Below, piece after piece: positions 8,233 through 16,231 of a stretch of 43,543 nt of DNA (the first letter of the stretch is position 1; each line of letters starts with the position of its first letter). A program made the translations under genes and the position numbers. The notes under the pieces are model-generated. The model made no database searches, was not told the origin of the DNA, and was given only the letters and a program-made list of their open reading frames with translations. This DNA comes from Candidatus Celaenobacter antarcticus (GTDB lineage: Bacteria; Cloacimonadota; Cloacimonadia; JGIOTU-2). The stretch is taken from positions 1 to 43,543 of the forward strand of contig JAVCDK010000154.1 in NCBI GenBank assembly GCA_030765865.1, written 5' to 3'.

Positions 8233-9693
8233 ATGAAAAAGACATTAAGAATTAAAATGATCCTGGTATTGGGAATTGTAACATTATTTCTATCCGTTCT
8301 TGTTAGCTGTGTCAATAACAGGGCAGGATCAAAATCGACTGTCAGGGCATACCCGATCGTCGATACCAATCAGGGCTTTACCTACAGTAACAGCGAACTG
8401 ATAGACCCTCCAGCCGAAGGTGAGACATTCTATGGTCAGGATGCTCAGTACACGGGTAATGTTCCCAGCTACACCGACAACGGCGAGGGTATAATCACAG
8501 ATAATGTTACTGGTCTTATCTGGGCGCAGGAGTTATCAACCTCTGCTTTTTCCTGGTCTGACGCCTCGAACTACTGTGATTCCATAACGCTTGGCGGCTA
8601 CATCGACTGGCGATTGCCAACGGTGAAAGAGCTGTGGTCTATCAGGGACTTTTCGCAAGGTTGGCCATGGGTCGATACGGACTACTTTCACTTAGTTGGT
8701 GATGGTTCAGATCAACGTCAGCAGCATTCCTGGACGAGTAATCCCTACCTAGTCGAAAGCGAATATCAGAACGAACAGGTGCAAGGTGATCCTGCATTCA
8801 TCGTTAACGACTGGACAGGACACATTAAAGCGATGGATGGTAACAGATTCGTACGTGCTGTCCGAGGCAACACAACCTACGGTATCAATGATTTTGTTGA
8901 CAACGGCGACGCCACGGTTAGCGATAATGCCACCGGTTTGATGTGGTCGCAAGACGACAACGGTGAGGCAATAAACTGGGAAACGGCGCTGGCTTATGCG
9001 GAAGCGGCCACCACTGCCGGCTACGATGATTGGCGTTTGCCCAATGCCAAGGAATTGCAAAGCATTGCGGATTACTCCGGTGTCTTCCCGGCCATGAATA
9101 CATCTATGTTCAACCTTACAAAGCTCACGAATATAAAGGGACAGACTGATTATCCCTTTTACTGGTCGAGCACGTCCAACCCAGTAGAAGGTAGTGATGG
9201 CGAAGTAGATAGTGGTTCTGTTTATGCCTGGGTACTGGCTGCAGGCTATAACACAGACCCTGATGGTTACGACTTACATGGAGCAGGATCAGTCGTTTTC
9301 ACCCCTAAATCGGAAGAGAATTTTACAGAAAGGGATCCCGAAATTCACCGTTACAACTATGTACGATTGGTTCGCGGTGGTAATGTAACCAAAACACCGA
9401 ATGGTGATCCAAGCTGTGGTAATCCGGATCGTATTGTAGTATTTAAGGAAGGCGACACCGGTATGAGAGGACATGGCGGTGGTGAAAGGCCCGACTTTGC
9501 CGCTGCTGCGAAAAAACTGGGAATAACCGAAGCGGAACTTATGGAAGCTTTAGGCGATTCCCAGCAGGGACCTCCTGATTTCGCTGTTGCCGCTGAATCA
9601 CTTGGCATTACCGAAACAGAGCTTTCTGATGCCTTGGGTGTGCCAAGCGATGAGAAACCACAGGCTGGCGGGCAACCGGTTAATAGGAAGTAA
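8233..9693 (+). CDS. DUF1566 domain lipoprotein with C-terminal helical repeats (third of three)
   Basis: 486 residues from the ATG at 8233. GAGGAG lies 8 bases upstream, so I prefer this to the in-frame ATG at 8218. The lipobox is VLVSC (Cys26). Two DUF1566 units: DNGEGIITDNVTGLIWAQ / DWRLPTVKELWSI, then DNGDATVSDNATGLMWSQ / DDWRLPNAKELQSIADYSG / HGAGSVVFTPK / YNYVRLVRGGN. The tail differs from its neighbours: a Cys pair (PSCGNPDR), a Gly/Arg-rich stretch, then two copies of a short helix unit, FAAAAKKLGITEAELMEAL and FAVAAESLGITETELSDAL (~420-470). Base composition looks clearly more GC-rich than 5416-7986, with many GGC/GCC/CTG codons. Together with the flanking debris this suggests acquisition by transfer. 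A broken copy of this tail is at 11021-11308. Confidence 0.84.
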   Translation: MKKTLRIKMILVLGIVTLFLSVLVSCVNNRAGSKSTVRAYPIVDTNQGFTYSNSELIDPPAEGETFYGQDAQYTGNVPSYTDNGEGIITDNVTGLIWAQELSTSAFSWSDASNYCDSITLGGYIDWRLPTVKELWSIRDFSQGWPWVDTDYFHLVGDGSDQRQQHSWTSNPYLVESEYQNEQVQGDPAFIVNDWTGHIKAMDGNRFVRAVRGNTTYGINDFVDNGDATVSDNATGLMWSQDDNGEAINWETALAYAEAATTAGYDDWRLPNAKELQSIADYSGVFPAMNTSMFNLTKLTNIKGQTDYPFYWSSTSNPVEGSDGEVDSGSVYAWVLAAGYNTDPDGYDLHGAGSVVFTPKSEENFTERDPEIHRYNYVRLVRGGNVTKTPNGDPSCGNPDRIVVFKEGDTGMRGHGGGERPDFAAAAKKLGITEAELMEALGDSQQGPPDFAVAAESLGITETELSDALGVPSDEKPQAGGQPVNRK

Positions 9694-9765
9694 AGCTACG
9701 AGGCTGGGGATGTCCAAAGGCGATACATTGTAATGAAGCGGTTAATAACCGAAAAAAAAACTGGC

Positions 9766-9807
9766 ATAACATAGCTATCCGCGCAACGCGCGACATAGCT
9801 ATGTTAT
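9766..9807. repeat. Long imperfect hairpin, attC-like candidate recombination site
   Basis: Perfect 13-base arms ATAACATAGCTAT (9766-9778) and ATAGCTATGTTAT (9795-9807) enclose a second perfect stem, CGCGC-AAC-GCGCG (9780-9792), with one unpaired base on the left and two on the right. The outer ends read GCATAAC and GTTATAA, which only partly match the integron attC core pattern (RYYYAAC / GTTRRRY). No T-run follows, so it is not a standard terminator. It stands between the GC-richer DUF1566 gene and the AT-rich GNAT gene. Confidence 0.5.
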
Positions 9808-9863
9808 AAATAATTAATCGTGAATTTCAGTTAATATTTTGAGAATGAAATAAAGGGGTAATA

Positions 9864-10880
9864 ATGTTTGAAATTTTAGAACTTTCTAAAGAGTCTAGTA
9901 ATTCAATATGGGATAAATCCTATAAATACTTTAAGGAAAACAAAACCGAATTTGATAATTATTCAGATTTTAATGAATATAAAGAAGGAATTCTGAGGTT
10001 TATCCAAAACTCAAAGGATAATTTTGCATATTTGATCATTGAAAAAGATGTAATAATAGGTACTTTTATAACATACATAGAAAACTATAATGAAAAGAAG
10101 CTAGCTATTAATACTGGTATCAAAAAAAATAAAATAAATGATAATATGCAAAAATCTATCATAAAAAAAGCATGTTCAAATTATCAAGATGTAGCTTCTG
10201 TTTTGTTTTATACTAATAAAGAAAATCAAAATTATTTTTTATCAAATTCAACGTTTAAGAAGATAAAAGAAGTGGATATCTGTTTATTAAAAAAAGATGA
10301 TTTAGATCTAATTAATATGGTCAAAGTAGGAAAAAAAATTGAAAACAAAAATCCTAATTTAACGTTAGTTCCTTTTGATATAATTCCTGAAAATAAGCTA
10401 AGAGATTATGTTTCACTATATCTAGATATTACAAACGATATTCCAAATAATGAACCTATTAAATTATACGATAGTGACACTGCCGAAGGATTTGTTAATA
10501 GAGAAAGTAATTTTAAAAAGGATGGAAATAAACTGCTCAGATTTGCCATTTTTAACGAATTCAATGACATTGTAGCATTTAGTCTATTTAGAATATACAA
10601 AGAAAATCAGAAATATCCTTATCAAGGTATGACAGGAGTAAAAAAAGAGTATAGAGGTAAAGGGCTAACAATATGGCTCAAGTCGATAATGTTTCAAAAA
10701 CTATTCAAAGAATATCAATACACTAATGGAATTACTTGTTCAATGTTATCAAATAATAAATATATTCAAAATATAAATAAATCCTTAGGTTTTCATAGAA
10801 TCTCAACTCAAACAACCTATTTATTGAATAAGAAGAGTATAGATAATATACGAACTAATGACGTAGAGATTACTAAATAG
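9864..10880 (+). CDS. Tandem GNAT-type N-acetyltransferase
   Basis: 338 residues, start preceded by AAGGGG at 6-base spacing. The C-terminal half is a recognisable GNAT fold: a FSLFRIY strand, MTGVKKEYRGKGLTIWLKS as the acetyl-CoA loop (RGKG in place of RxxGxG/A), then a N-rich strand and a NKSLGFHR motif near the end. The N-terminal half (AYLIIEKDVIIGTF..., then NQNYFLSNSTFKKIKEV) looks like a degenerate second GNAT unit, as in tandem-GNAT proteins. The acceptor is unknown. The gene is extremely AT-rich with many AAA/AAT/ATA codons, unlike the gene on its left. It lies between an attC-like hairpin and a broken DUF1566 tail, so it was probably inserted. GNAT genes are common integron cassette cargo. 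Confidence 0.75.
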   Translation: MFEILELSKESSNSIWDKSYKYFKENKTEFDNYSDFNEYKEGILRFIQNSKDNFAYLIIEKDVIIGTFITYIENYNEKKLAINTGIKKNKINDNMQKSIIKKACSNYQDVASVLFYTNKENQNYFLSNSTFKKIKEVDICLLKKDDLDLINMVKVGKKIENKNPNLTLVPFDIIPENKLRDYVSLYLDITNDIPNNEPIKLYDSDTAEGFVNRESNFKKDGNKLLRFAIFNEFNDIVAFSLFRIYKENQKYPYQGMTGVKKEYRGKGLTIWLKSIMFQKLFKEYQYTNGITCSMLSNNKYIQNINKSLGFHRISTQTTYLLNKKSIDNIRTNDVEITK

Positions 10881-11020
10881 TTATCAACTAATCTCATTGA
10901 AAAAAACAACTATTTATTATATCTTACTATTTGCTAGCTCATTCTTCGCCAGCACCTGGTAATTGTTCGTCAGCCATAACTCAAGAATCTTAAAAACAAG
11001 AAATCAATTAAAGGGAAAAC

Positions 11021-11308
11021 TATGTGCGATTGGTTCGCGGTGGCAATGTGACCAAAACACCGAATGGCGATCCCAGCTGTGTTAATCCGGATCGTGTTGT
11101 TTCATTTCCTGACGGTGACATCGGCATGAGAGGACATGGTCGTGGTCAGAGGCCCGACTTTGCCGCTACTGCGGGAAAACTGGGAATAACCGAAGCGGAA
11201 CTTATGGAAGCTTTAGGCGATCCCCAGCAGGGACCTCCTGATTTCGCTGCTGCCGCAGCAGTCCTTGGTATCACCGAAGCTGAGCTCAGGAAAGCTTTGG
11301 TGAAATGA
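11021..11308 (+). pseudogene. 5'-truncated copy of the DUF1566 lipoprotein tail
   Basis: From 11021 the sequence is closely similar to the 3' part of the gene at 8233-9693: YVRLVRGGNVTKTPNGDPSC, then MRGHGRGQRPDFAATAGKLG and a second LGITEAEL unit. It ends earlier (AALVK-type end) than the intact copy. Everything upstream of YVRLVRG is missing: no DUF1566 unit and no signal peptide. The ATG at 11024 is fortuitous. The junction with the GNAT downstream spacer is sharp. The copy is diverged at synonymous sites too, so it is an older duplicate or a piece of a related gene. Confidence 0.8.
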
Positions 11309-11476
11309 ATCTTCCAGTGCTGATAGGCATTTGCTTTGCGCCCCGAGTCCTTGCTAAATGCTCCCGGAGAGCAAGGTGGCGAGAGCCTTGCCCGGATTTG
11401 CACGACGAGAAAACACCTTGATAATCATCTGATTGGTCAACCAATAATAACGTTTGGAAGCAGTATTGTCGTAATG
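11309..11476. other. Unassigned junction sequence with small inverted repeats
   Basis: This GC-richer stretch lies between two unrelated DUF1566 gene fragments. It contains CTTGCT (11351-11356) / AGCAAG (11370-11375) and GCAAGG / CCTTGC (about 11371-11391) inverted repeats. I do not recognise it as an insertion-sequence end or as coding sequence. An open frame runs through it into the next fragment but has no family similarity. Confidence 0.35.
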
Positions 11477-12025
11477 GATACCGGTTATTTTGGATCTTAC
11501 GTTGCTTTTGGTGAAGCTCTGGGCTGGATGGAAGAACCGCCTATGTCCGGGAATTTCACTCTGATGGATGTTCATGGAGCAGGAGCTCAACGCAGCGATC
11601 CGAAAAGCGGTGATCCAGCTAACTGGCCTCATGGCAATGGTCCGCAAGGTGATGTCATTCGTATCTATAATTATGTGCGACTTGTGCGCGATATTTCTAC
11701 AGTCAGCGTTGAACCGCAACAGGGAAGTTCTTATAAGATCGAGTTAAAACCCAATTATCCGAATCCGGCAAACAACTCTACAAGAATCTCTTTCACTTCA
11801 AAGGAGCCCCTCGTGCATCCTGAGGTGAAGATATATAACATCATTGGTCAGCATGTGGTCACTCTTACTTGTGAAGAGAATGGTGCAGAAGAAGGTTTTC
11901 TCTATTCTGTTTTGTGGAAGGGGAAAGATGATTCTGGGGTGGATGCTCCAAACGGAGTGTACCTCTATAATTTAATAGTAAATGAACAGATAGCTGAGTC
12001 GAAGAAGTTAATTTTAATGAGGTAA
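11477..12025 (+). pseudogene. 5'-truncated copy of the DUF1566/sorting-domain gene
   Basis: From GATACCGGTTATTTTGGA (11477) to the stop, the sequence is closely similar to 4745-5293 of the gene at 3707: YVAFGEALGWMEEPPMSGNF, HGAGAQRSDPKSGDPANW, YNYVRLVRDI, then a FlgD-like sorting domain (NYPNPA...GVYLYNL...KLILMR). The reading frame is intact and could start at 11474 or 11336, but there is no signal peptide and the whole first DUF1566 unit is absent. A secreted product is therefore not expected. The break is abrupt: no similarity to the intact gene exists upstream of 11477. It still carries its own copy of the family terminator. Confidence 0.85.
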
Positions 12026-12048
12026 TGAAATAAAGAGTTTAATAAAAA

Positions 12049-12075
12049 GGGCTGAAGATTTTCAGCCCCTTTATT
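12049..12075 (+). terminator. Rho-independent terminator, copy 3
   Basis: The hairpin GGGCTGAA + GATT + TTCAGCCC is followed by C and a TTTATTTTA tract. It is the same hairpin family as 749-779 and 5313-5337; here it ends the truncated DUF1566 copy and may also shield the convergent DUF481 gene. Confidence 0.85.
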
Positions 12076-12102
12076 TTATATTAATAAATAAGTATAGTAA
12101 TG

Positions 12103-12828
12103 TTACATATTAATAATCAATGATACAGACAACGTAGTATCAGTTTTTTTTAAAGTGGTGGGAACCGGTGCATTCACAAAATTGATATTATAACTTGCTT
12201 TGAGTGAAAGCATATCACTGAGCGAAGTTGTCACGGCAGTCACAGAAGCAATATCATAGTTCTCACTATTTTCGAAATCATAATTGAATTCAAGGGATTG
12301 TGATAAGTTGCTTTTATCGGAAAACGCATATTTGTATTCCGTGAAAGCTCTTCCGTTAAAATAGTCATTCTTTGTATCATCAGTGAATTTCTCATCAACG
12401 TATTCCACGCCAGCTTCAAAATCGAGGGTATTCTTAGGACCAGTGAGAACTTTATACCCGAGTGCAGGTCCAACCCACATTTTTGAATCAATACCTGCAA
12501 ATTCATCTTTTGACCAACCGGCAATGAGACTGGTGTAGAATCTTTCCGAAATGAGGTATGAAGTTTTTAATTTAACGCTATAACTTTCTGAATTTTTAAT
12601 TCCATCACTTTTTCCGTACAAAACAGCCAGTCTGAGAACGGTTTCGATCTTTGGTGAGAACTTATAGGTCAGTTTATCCTTCGCAGAAAGTGTCGTGACT
12701 TCCGTGTTTCCCGAGGTGTTTACAAAGGAAAGCTCTGTGCTATTACTCCAGTTTTTATCCTGTGAAAACAAGGATGTAGAAGCAAATAATGAGATAATAA
12801 TTAACAGAACCAATAATTTTATTTTCAT
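12103..12828 (-). CDS. DUF481 family outer-membrane protein
   Basis: 241 residues with a signal peptide (1-22, ending LFSQ). The start has a strong GGAGG site 6 bases upstream. The mature protein is a chain of amphipathic beta-strands that opens with WSNSTELSFVNTSGNTEVTTL, the typical DUF481 (YdiY-like) start, and includes KDKLTYKFSP, GPALGYKVL and the terminal strand DTTLSVSLIINM. The expected location is an outer-membrane beta-barrel; the role in this family is not settled (E. coli YdiY is described as salt-induced). It is divergent from the PadR/efflux operon, so both may be controlled from the shared 12829-13011 spacer. Confidence 0.85.
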   Translation of the reverse strand: MKIKLLVLLIIISLFASTSLFSQDKNWSNSTELSFVNTSGNTEVTTLSAKDKLTYKFSPKIETVLRLAVLYGKSDGIKNSESYSVKLKTSYLISERFYTSLIAGWSKDEFAGIDSKMWVGPALGYKVLTGPKNTLDFEAGVEYVDEKFTDDTKNDYFNGRAFTEYKYAFSDKSNLSQSLEFNYDFENSENYDIASVTAVTTSLSDMLSLKASYNINFVNAPVPTTLKKTDTTLSVSLIINM

Positions 12829-12962
12829 TGTATCCTCCAGTTTTGATTAAAAATAGAAATACATAATAAATTGTCAATTAAATTTTTTCTCGTTTCTCTT
12901 CTCAAAAAAAAGTAAAGAAAAGAATGGTATAAATAATAATAGTCTAAAAAAGATTATAATAC

Positions 12963-12990
12963 TTGACACTATTATAATAGAGACTAATCG
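12963..12990 (+). promoter_or_regulatory. Candidate promoter with palindromic operator for the PadR operon
   Basis: TTGACA (12963-12968) is followed directly by the perfect 12-base palindrome CTATTATAATAG (12969-12980). A weak TAATCG lies at 16-base spacing (12985-12990). PadR regulators bind short AT-rich palindromes, often at their own promoter, so this fits autoregulation of the efflux operon. A second TATAAT is at 12955-12960. The exact start site is uncertain. Confidence 0.45.
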
Positions 12991-13011
12991 GTGGGTGCGA
13001 AAGGAGACCAC

Positions 13012-13596
13012 ATGATCTCAAGTATAGAATTGACAGTGCTTGGCTTGATAAGTTATAAGCCAATGCACGGATATAAATTATGCCATTTCTTTGAGAATAA
13101 GGGCATGGATGTGTTAAAAGAAATAAAAAAACCTTCGGTTTATGCGATACTCAAAAGATTTGAAAAGCAGGAGCTTATCATCGGAGAATATGAATTCGAC
13201 GAGAATAATCCACCAAGAAAAGTGTATTCCATTACCAAAAATGGAACGAAGTTTTTTCAGGAGAATTTAAAGGAATATTTACTGAATTTTTCATTCTTCA
13301 ATCCAATAGAATTCTGGCATTTAATTCGATTCAGCAGGAGTAATATTTCGAAAGATGATTTCCTTTTAATCATCAACAACATGAAGCAGGAAATAATTTC
13401 TCACGTAGCGAATATGGGGAAAAAAAAGAATGATTTAATCAGTAACGCAACTTTGCCTGAAACGAATTTTTATAATATTATGGGGAGTATGCTTGATACA
13501 CTTCATAAGGCAAATCTTAAAGCATTAAATGATTTTATTTTATTTGCAGAAAATTCAGGAAATGATTCCTATTTTCTAGAAAATGAGGAGGGTTAA
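13012..13596 (+). CDS. PadR family transcriptional regulator
   Basis: 194 residues. I take the ATG at 13012 because AAGGAG lies 5 bases upstream; an in-frame GTG at 12991 has no such site. Residues 1-75 are a PadR winged helix: ELTVLGLISYKPMHGYKL, then PSVYAILKRFEKQELI and the wing RKVYSITKNG. The C-terminal half is helical, as in PadR proteins with a dimerisation arm. It is the first gene of a PadR-tolC-adaptor-RND operon, with 2 bases to the next start. It most likely represses this pump and responds to a transported compound. Effector unknown. Confidence 0.9.
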   Translation: MISSIELTVLGLISYKPMHGYKLCHFFENKGMDVLKEIKKPSVYAILKRFEKQELIIGEYEFDENNPPRKVYSITKNGTKFFQENLKEYLLNFSFFNPIEFWHLIRFSRSNISKDDFLLIINNMKQEIISHVANMGKKKNDLISNATLPETNFYNIMGSMLDTLHKANLKALNDFILFAENSGNDSYFLENEEG

Positions 13597-13598
13597 TA

Positions 13599-14927
13599 AT
13601 GAAAAAAGGAGCTGTTCTCACCATAATTTTATTGTTGTTTAGTGCGAGTCTATACGCACTCGATCTTACTCTTGAGCTTGCCAAAGAGCTTGCACTCAAA
13701 AATTATCCCGGTTATCTTTCTCAGATAGAAGCCCTGAAATCTGCACAATCCGGACGCTGGAATGCCTACGCAAGTTTGCTGCCATCAGCCTCGCTCAACG
13801 TGAGCCAGACAAGATATAATCCGGATCAAACTGTGGGTGTGAACAAAGCAGATAAATTGAACACATATGGTTTTTCGATCACCCAGCCCATCTTCAATGG
13901 TGGTAAGATCTGGCTCGGCGCATGTATGCAGGAAGATGTTGTAAAAATCTCAAAAGAAAATCTCCGAATGGCAAAGTTAGAAACACTTGCAGGGGTGGAA
14001 ACTCAGTATTTTTCAGTACTTCTAAATCAGCAGCTTATGAAAATAGCTGAACTCAATCTTGAATCAAGCAAAACTAATCTGGAGATCGCTCAAGCAAAAT
14101 ATGATGCAGGACTTCTTTCAAAAGGAGAATATCTTCAAATCCAAGCTGAAAAAACGAACAAAACGGTAAGCGTGCTGCAGATAAAAAACCTCTATCAAAC
14201 GAACAAAATGACTCTCTTGAATTATCTTCAGATTGGCTCAATCGGAACTATCGAACCGGTTGACTCAACGGATTACTCCGAACTGTTACAGCGTCTTCAA
14301 AACCTCTCAATTGCTCAGATCGACAGCATCTCAAACAGCTTTGTTCAGTACGGTTTGGAACATAGTCCAGCAATTGCAATGTCAAATATCGCAATTAATA
14401 CAAGCAAAAAATCACTTCTCATGGCTGGCGGCAATTTCCTGCCTTCTGTCAATTTGTCATTTTCAAAAAATTGGATAAAATATGATTTTATGAATGACTA
14501 TGATAACTCTGAGAGTATTACAATTTCTGCATCACTGCCCATCTTTCCCATTATTGATAATGTGACCTCCTTTACCCAGGCGCATCATAATATGAAGAAG
14601 ACCCAATATGATTATCAATACACAGAAGATGCAGTAGTTACAGGAATAAAGGGGCAGTTTTTGAATCTGGTCTCATATACTAATTCAATTGTTGCATCCA
14701 GAGCTTCTCGAGCTCAGGCAGGAGAAACCTATGCCCAGATGCAAGAGTATTTTGCGCAGGGAATGATAAGTGCGAACGACCTGAATTCTGCACAGACATT
14801 GTATCTCTCGACTCAAAATCAGTATGTTCAGTCTTTGTATGATTTCCTTGGGGCAAGATCAGCACTTTTGCAGCAATTAGGTACTGAGAAAAACATCATA
14901 ATTAAAATAATAGAAAAAAATATATAA
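13599..14927 (+). CDS. TolC family outer-membrane efflux protein
   Basis: 442 residues with a signal peptide (1-20). GAGGAGG precedes the start. The protein shows the TolC/OEP duplicated pattern: LTLELAKELALKNYPGYLSQ at the start, a long coiled-coil helix with LLNQQLMKIAELNLESSKTN and AKYDAGLLSKGEYLQIQAEK, then a second half with ASLPIFP and EYFAQGMISANDLNSAQT. Length is usual for the family. It forms the outer-membrane channel of a tripartite pump with the adaptor at 15107 and the RND permease at 16232. The 179-base gap to the adaptor gene is unusual for this operon and is filled by an inverted-repeat element. Confidence 0.9.
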   Translation: MKKGAVLTIILLLFSASLYALDLTLELAKELALKNYPGYLSQIEALKSAQSGRWNAYASLLPSASLNVSQTRYNPDQTVGVNKADKLNTYGFSITQPIFNGGKIWLGACMQEDVVKISKENLRMAKLETLAGVETQYFSVLLNQQLMKIAELNLESSKTNLEIAQAKYDAGLLSKGEYLQIQAEKTNKTVSVLQIKNLYQTNKMTLLNYLQIGSIGTIEPVDSTDYSELLQRLQNLSIAQIDSISNSFVQYGLEHSPAIAMSNIAINTSKKSLLMAGGNFLPSVNLSFSKNWIKYDFMNDYDNSESITISASLPIFPIIDNVTSFTQAHHNMKKTQYDYQYTEDAVVTGIKGQFLNLVSYTNSIVASRASRAQAGETYAQMQEYFAQGMISANDLNSAQTLYLSTQNQYVQSLYDFLGARSALLQQLGTEKNIIIKIIEKNI

Positions 14928-14942
14928 GGGAAAAAATGCTGA

Positions 14943-15080
14943 ACCACGAAACACACGAAACACCAGTCCTCTCCGCCAGCTGGCGGATACGCCGAGGCAG
15001 GCACGAAATTAATAAAATAACTTTCAGAAGAATATTTTCTATTAAAACTCGTTTTCGTTTCTTTTCGTGATTTTCGTGGT
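14943..15080. mobile_element. 138-bp MITE-like inverted-repeat element
   Basis: The terminal arms ACCACGAAACACACGAAA (14943-14960) and TTTCGTGATTTTCGTGGT (15063-15080) are inverted repeats matching at 16 of 18 positions. Inside is the perfect 16-base palindrome TCCGCCAGCTGGCGGA (14972-14987), followed by a CGCCGAGGCAGGCACG stretch. It has no coding potential of its own. It sits in the middle of the efflux operon. A related core, TCCGCCCACTGGCGGA, lies in the repeat cluster at 42621-42754. Confidence 0.7.
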
Positions 15081-15106
15081 AAAAAATATTTATATTTAGG
15101 AGAAAC

Positions 15107-16222
15107 ATGATTAATAAGAAATTCACAAAAGTAATTATTTTATCGGGTGCTCTAGTTCTTCTCTTATCTGCGTGCTCAAAACCAGGTGGCGGATTCGACA
15201 GAATGAAAAAGGAAGCTGCTCCAACATCAGTGATCGTAGAAATTATTAAACCTCGTGATCTTGAAGAGTTCATAAAAATAGTCGGTACTCTTGAAGGAAT
15301 TACTGATATAACCCTCTCCAGCGAAGTAAATGGAAAGATCGTGGAAAAATTAAAAAATCTTGGCGATTGGGTTAATAAAGGAGAAGCTATCGGCAGGATC
15401 GATAATGCCGACCTCAAAAACATGGTTGATCAGGCAGATGCTTCTTTGCTGGCAGCAAAGGCATCCTTCGAAAATGCTCAACTCAATCTTACCACATCAG
15501 AAAAATTGTATGAAGATAATAAAATATCAAAAATGGCGTATCTTGAAGCACAGATAGGATTTAAGAGCTCTCAGGCAGGCCTTGAAGCCGCAAAAGCCGG
15601 GCTTGAAAATGCGCAGAGACATTTGAAAAATTCTATGTTCACCGCACCTGTTTCCGGATTCATTACCAATATATATTTGGAAGTTGGTGAGACGATCGGT
15701 GCGGGAAGTCCTGTGTGCTCGATCGTAAATACAAAAAAACTCATCCTTAAAACCGGAATTGGTGAAAGCAATATTCTGAATGTGAGCAAGGGACTGCATG
15801 TTAGCATCCACTATGATAACTATGCTAAAGAATTTGATGGAGTAATTACTGGTGTAGGAATCAAACCGATTACAGGAACAGCTAACTATCCGATCGAGAT
15901 CGAGATCAATAATGAAGATCAGATGCTGCTGCCCGGAATGGTTGTGGTAGGATATATTCTTGTTCATATGTATGAAGATGTGATCTATACTTCTCTGAAT
16001 AATATCTCGGAAAAATATGATGATAGACTTGTGTATATCATTGATGAAAACAACACAGTACATAAGGTCAACATTGAACTTGGAGAGAAAATTGACCGTA
16101 ATGTCATCATCAAGCGGGGCTTACAACCGGGTGATAAACTTGTACGAGAAGGATATGAAAATCTGCAGGAAGGAACAAAAGTAATAATCAAGTCGGTCTA
16201 TCAACCTGAGACATCATCCTAA
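15107..16222 (+). CDS. RND efflux periplasmic adaptor (membrane fusion) lipoprotein
   Basis: 371 residues. The lipobox LLSAC (Cys23) predicts a lipid-anchored adaptor. AGGAGA precedes the start. Order of parts: a beta-barrel start (VVGTLEGI-like VGTLEGITDITLSSEV), a lipoyl half GKIVEKLKNLGDWVNKGEAI, an alpha-hairpin (~105-165, QADASLLAAKASFENAQ...), the second lipoyl half with FTAPVSGFITNIYLEVGETI, then beta-barrel and membrane-proximal domains (LGEKIDRNVIIKRGLQPGD). It links the inner-membrane RND permease to the TolC-like channel. The permease gene starts 9 bases after its stop. Confidence 0.9.
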   Translation: MINKKFTKVIILSGALVLLLSACSKPGGGFDRMKKEAAPTSVIVEIIKPRDLEEFIKIVGTLEGITDITLSSEVNGKIVEKLKNLGDWVNKGEAIGRIDNADLKNMVDQADASLLAAKASFENAQLNLTTSEKLYEDNKISKMAYLEAQIGFKSSQAGLEAAKAGLENAQRHLKNSMFTAPVSGFITNIYLEVGETIGAGSPVCSIVNTKKLILKTGIGESNILNVSKGLHVSIHYDNYAKEFDGVITGVGIKPITGTANYPIEIEINNEDQMLLPGMVVVGYILVHMYEDVIYTSLNNISEKYDDRLVYIIDENNTVHKVNIELGEKIDRNVIIKRGLQPGDKLVREGYENLQEGTKVIIKSVYQPETSS

Positions 16223-16231
16223 GGAGCTCCT

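Noticed and set aside
9766-9807. Ordinary rho-independent terminator for the DUF1566 lipoprotein gene
   Set aside because: No T-run follows on either strand, the stem is bulged, and it is 73 bases after the stop. An attC-like or repeat origin is preferred, though a weak terminator cannot be excluded.
8233-12025. A diversity-generating retroelement, because DUF1566/C-type-lectin-like domains are known targets
   Set aside because: No reverse transcriptase gene is present, and the duplicated tails (9350-9690 versus 11021-11308) differ at all bases, not mainly at adenines.
11336-12025. An intact 229-residue protein
   Set aside because: The first ~46 residues have no similarity to the family and there is no signal peptide; the rest starts abruptly in the middle of a DUF1566 unit.
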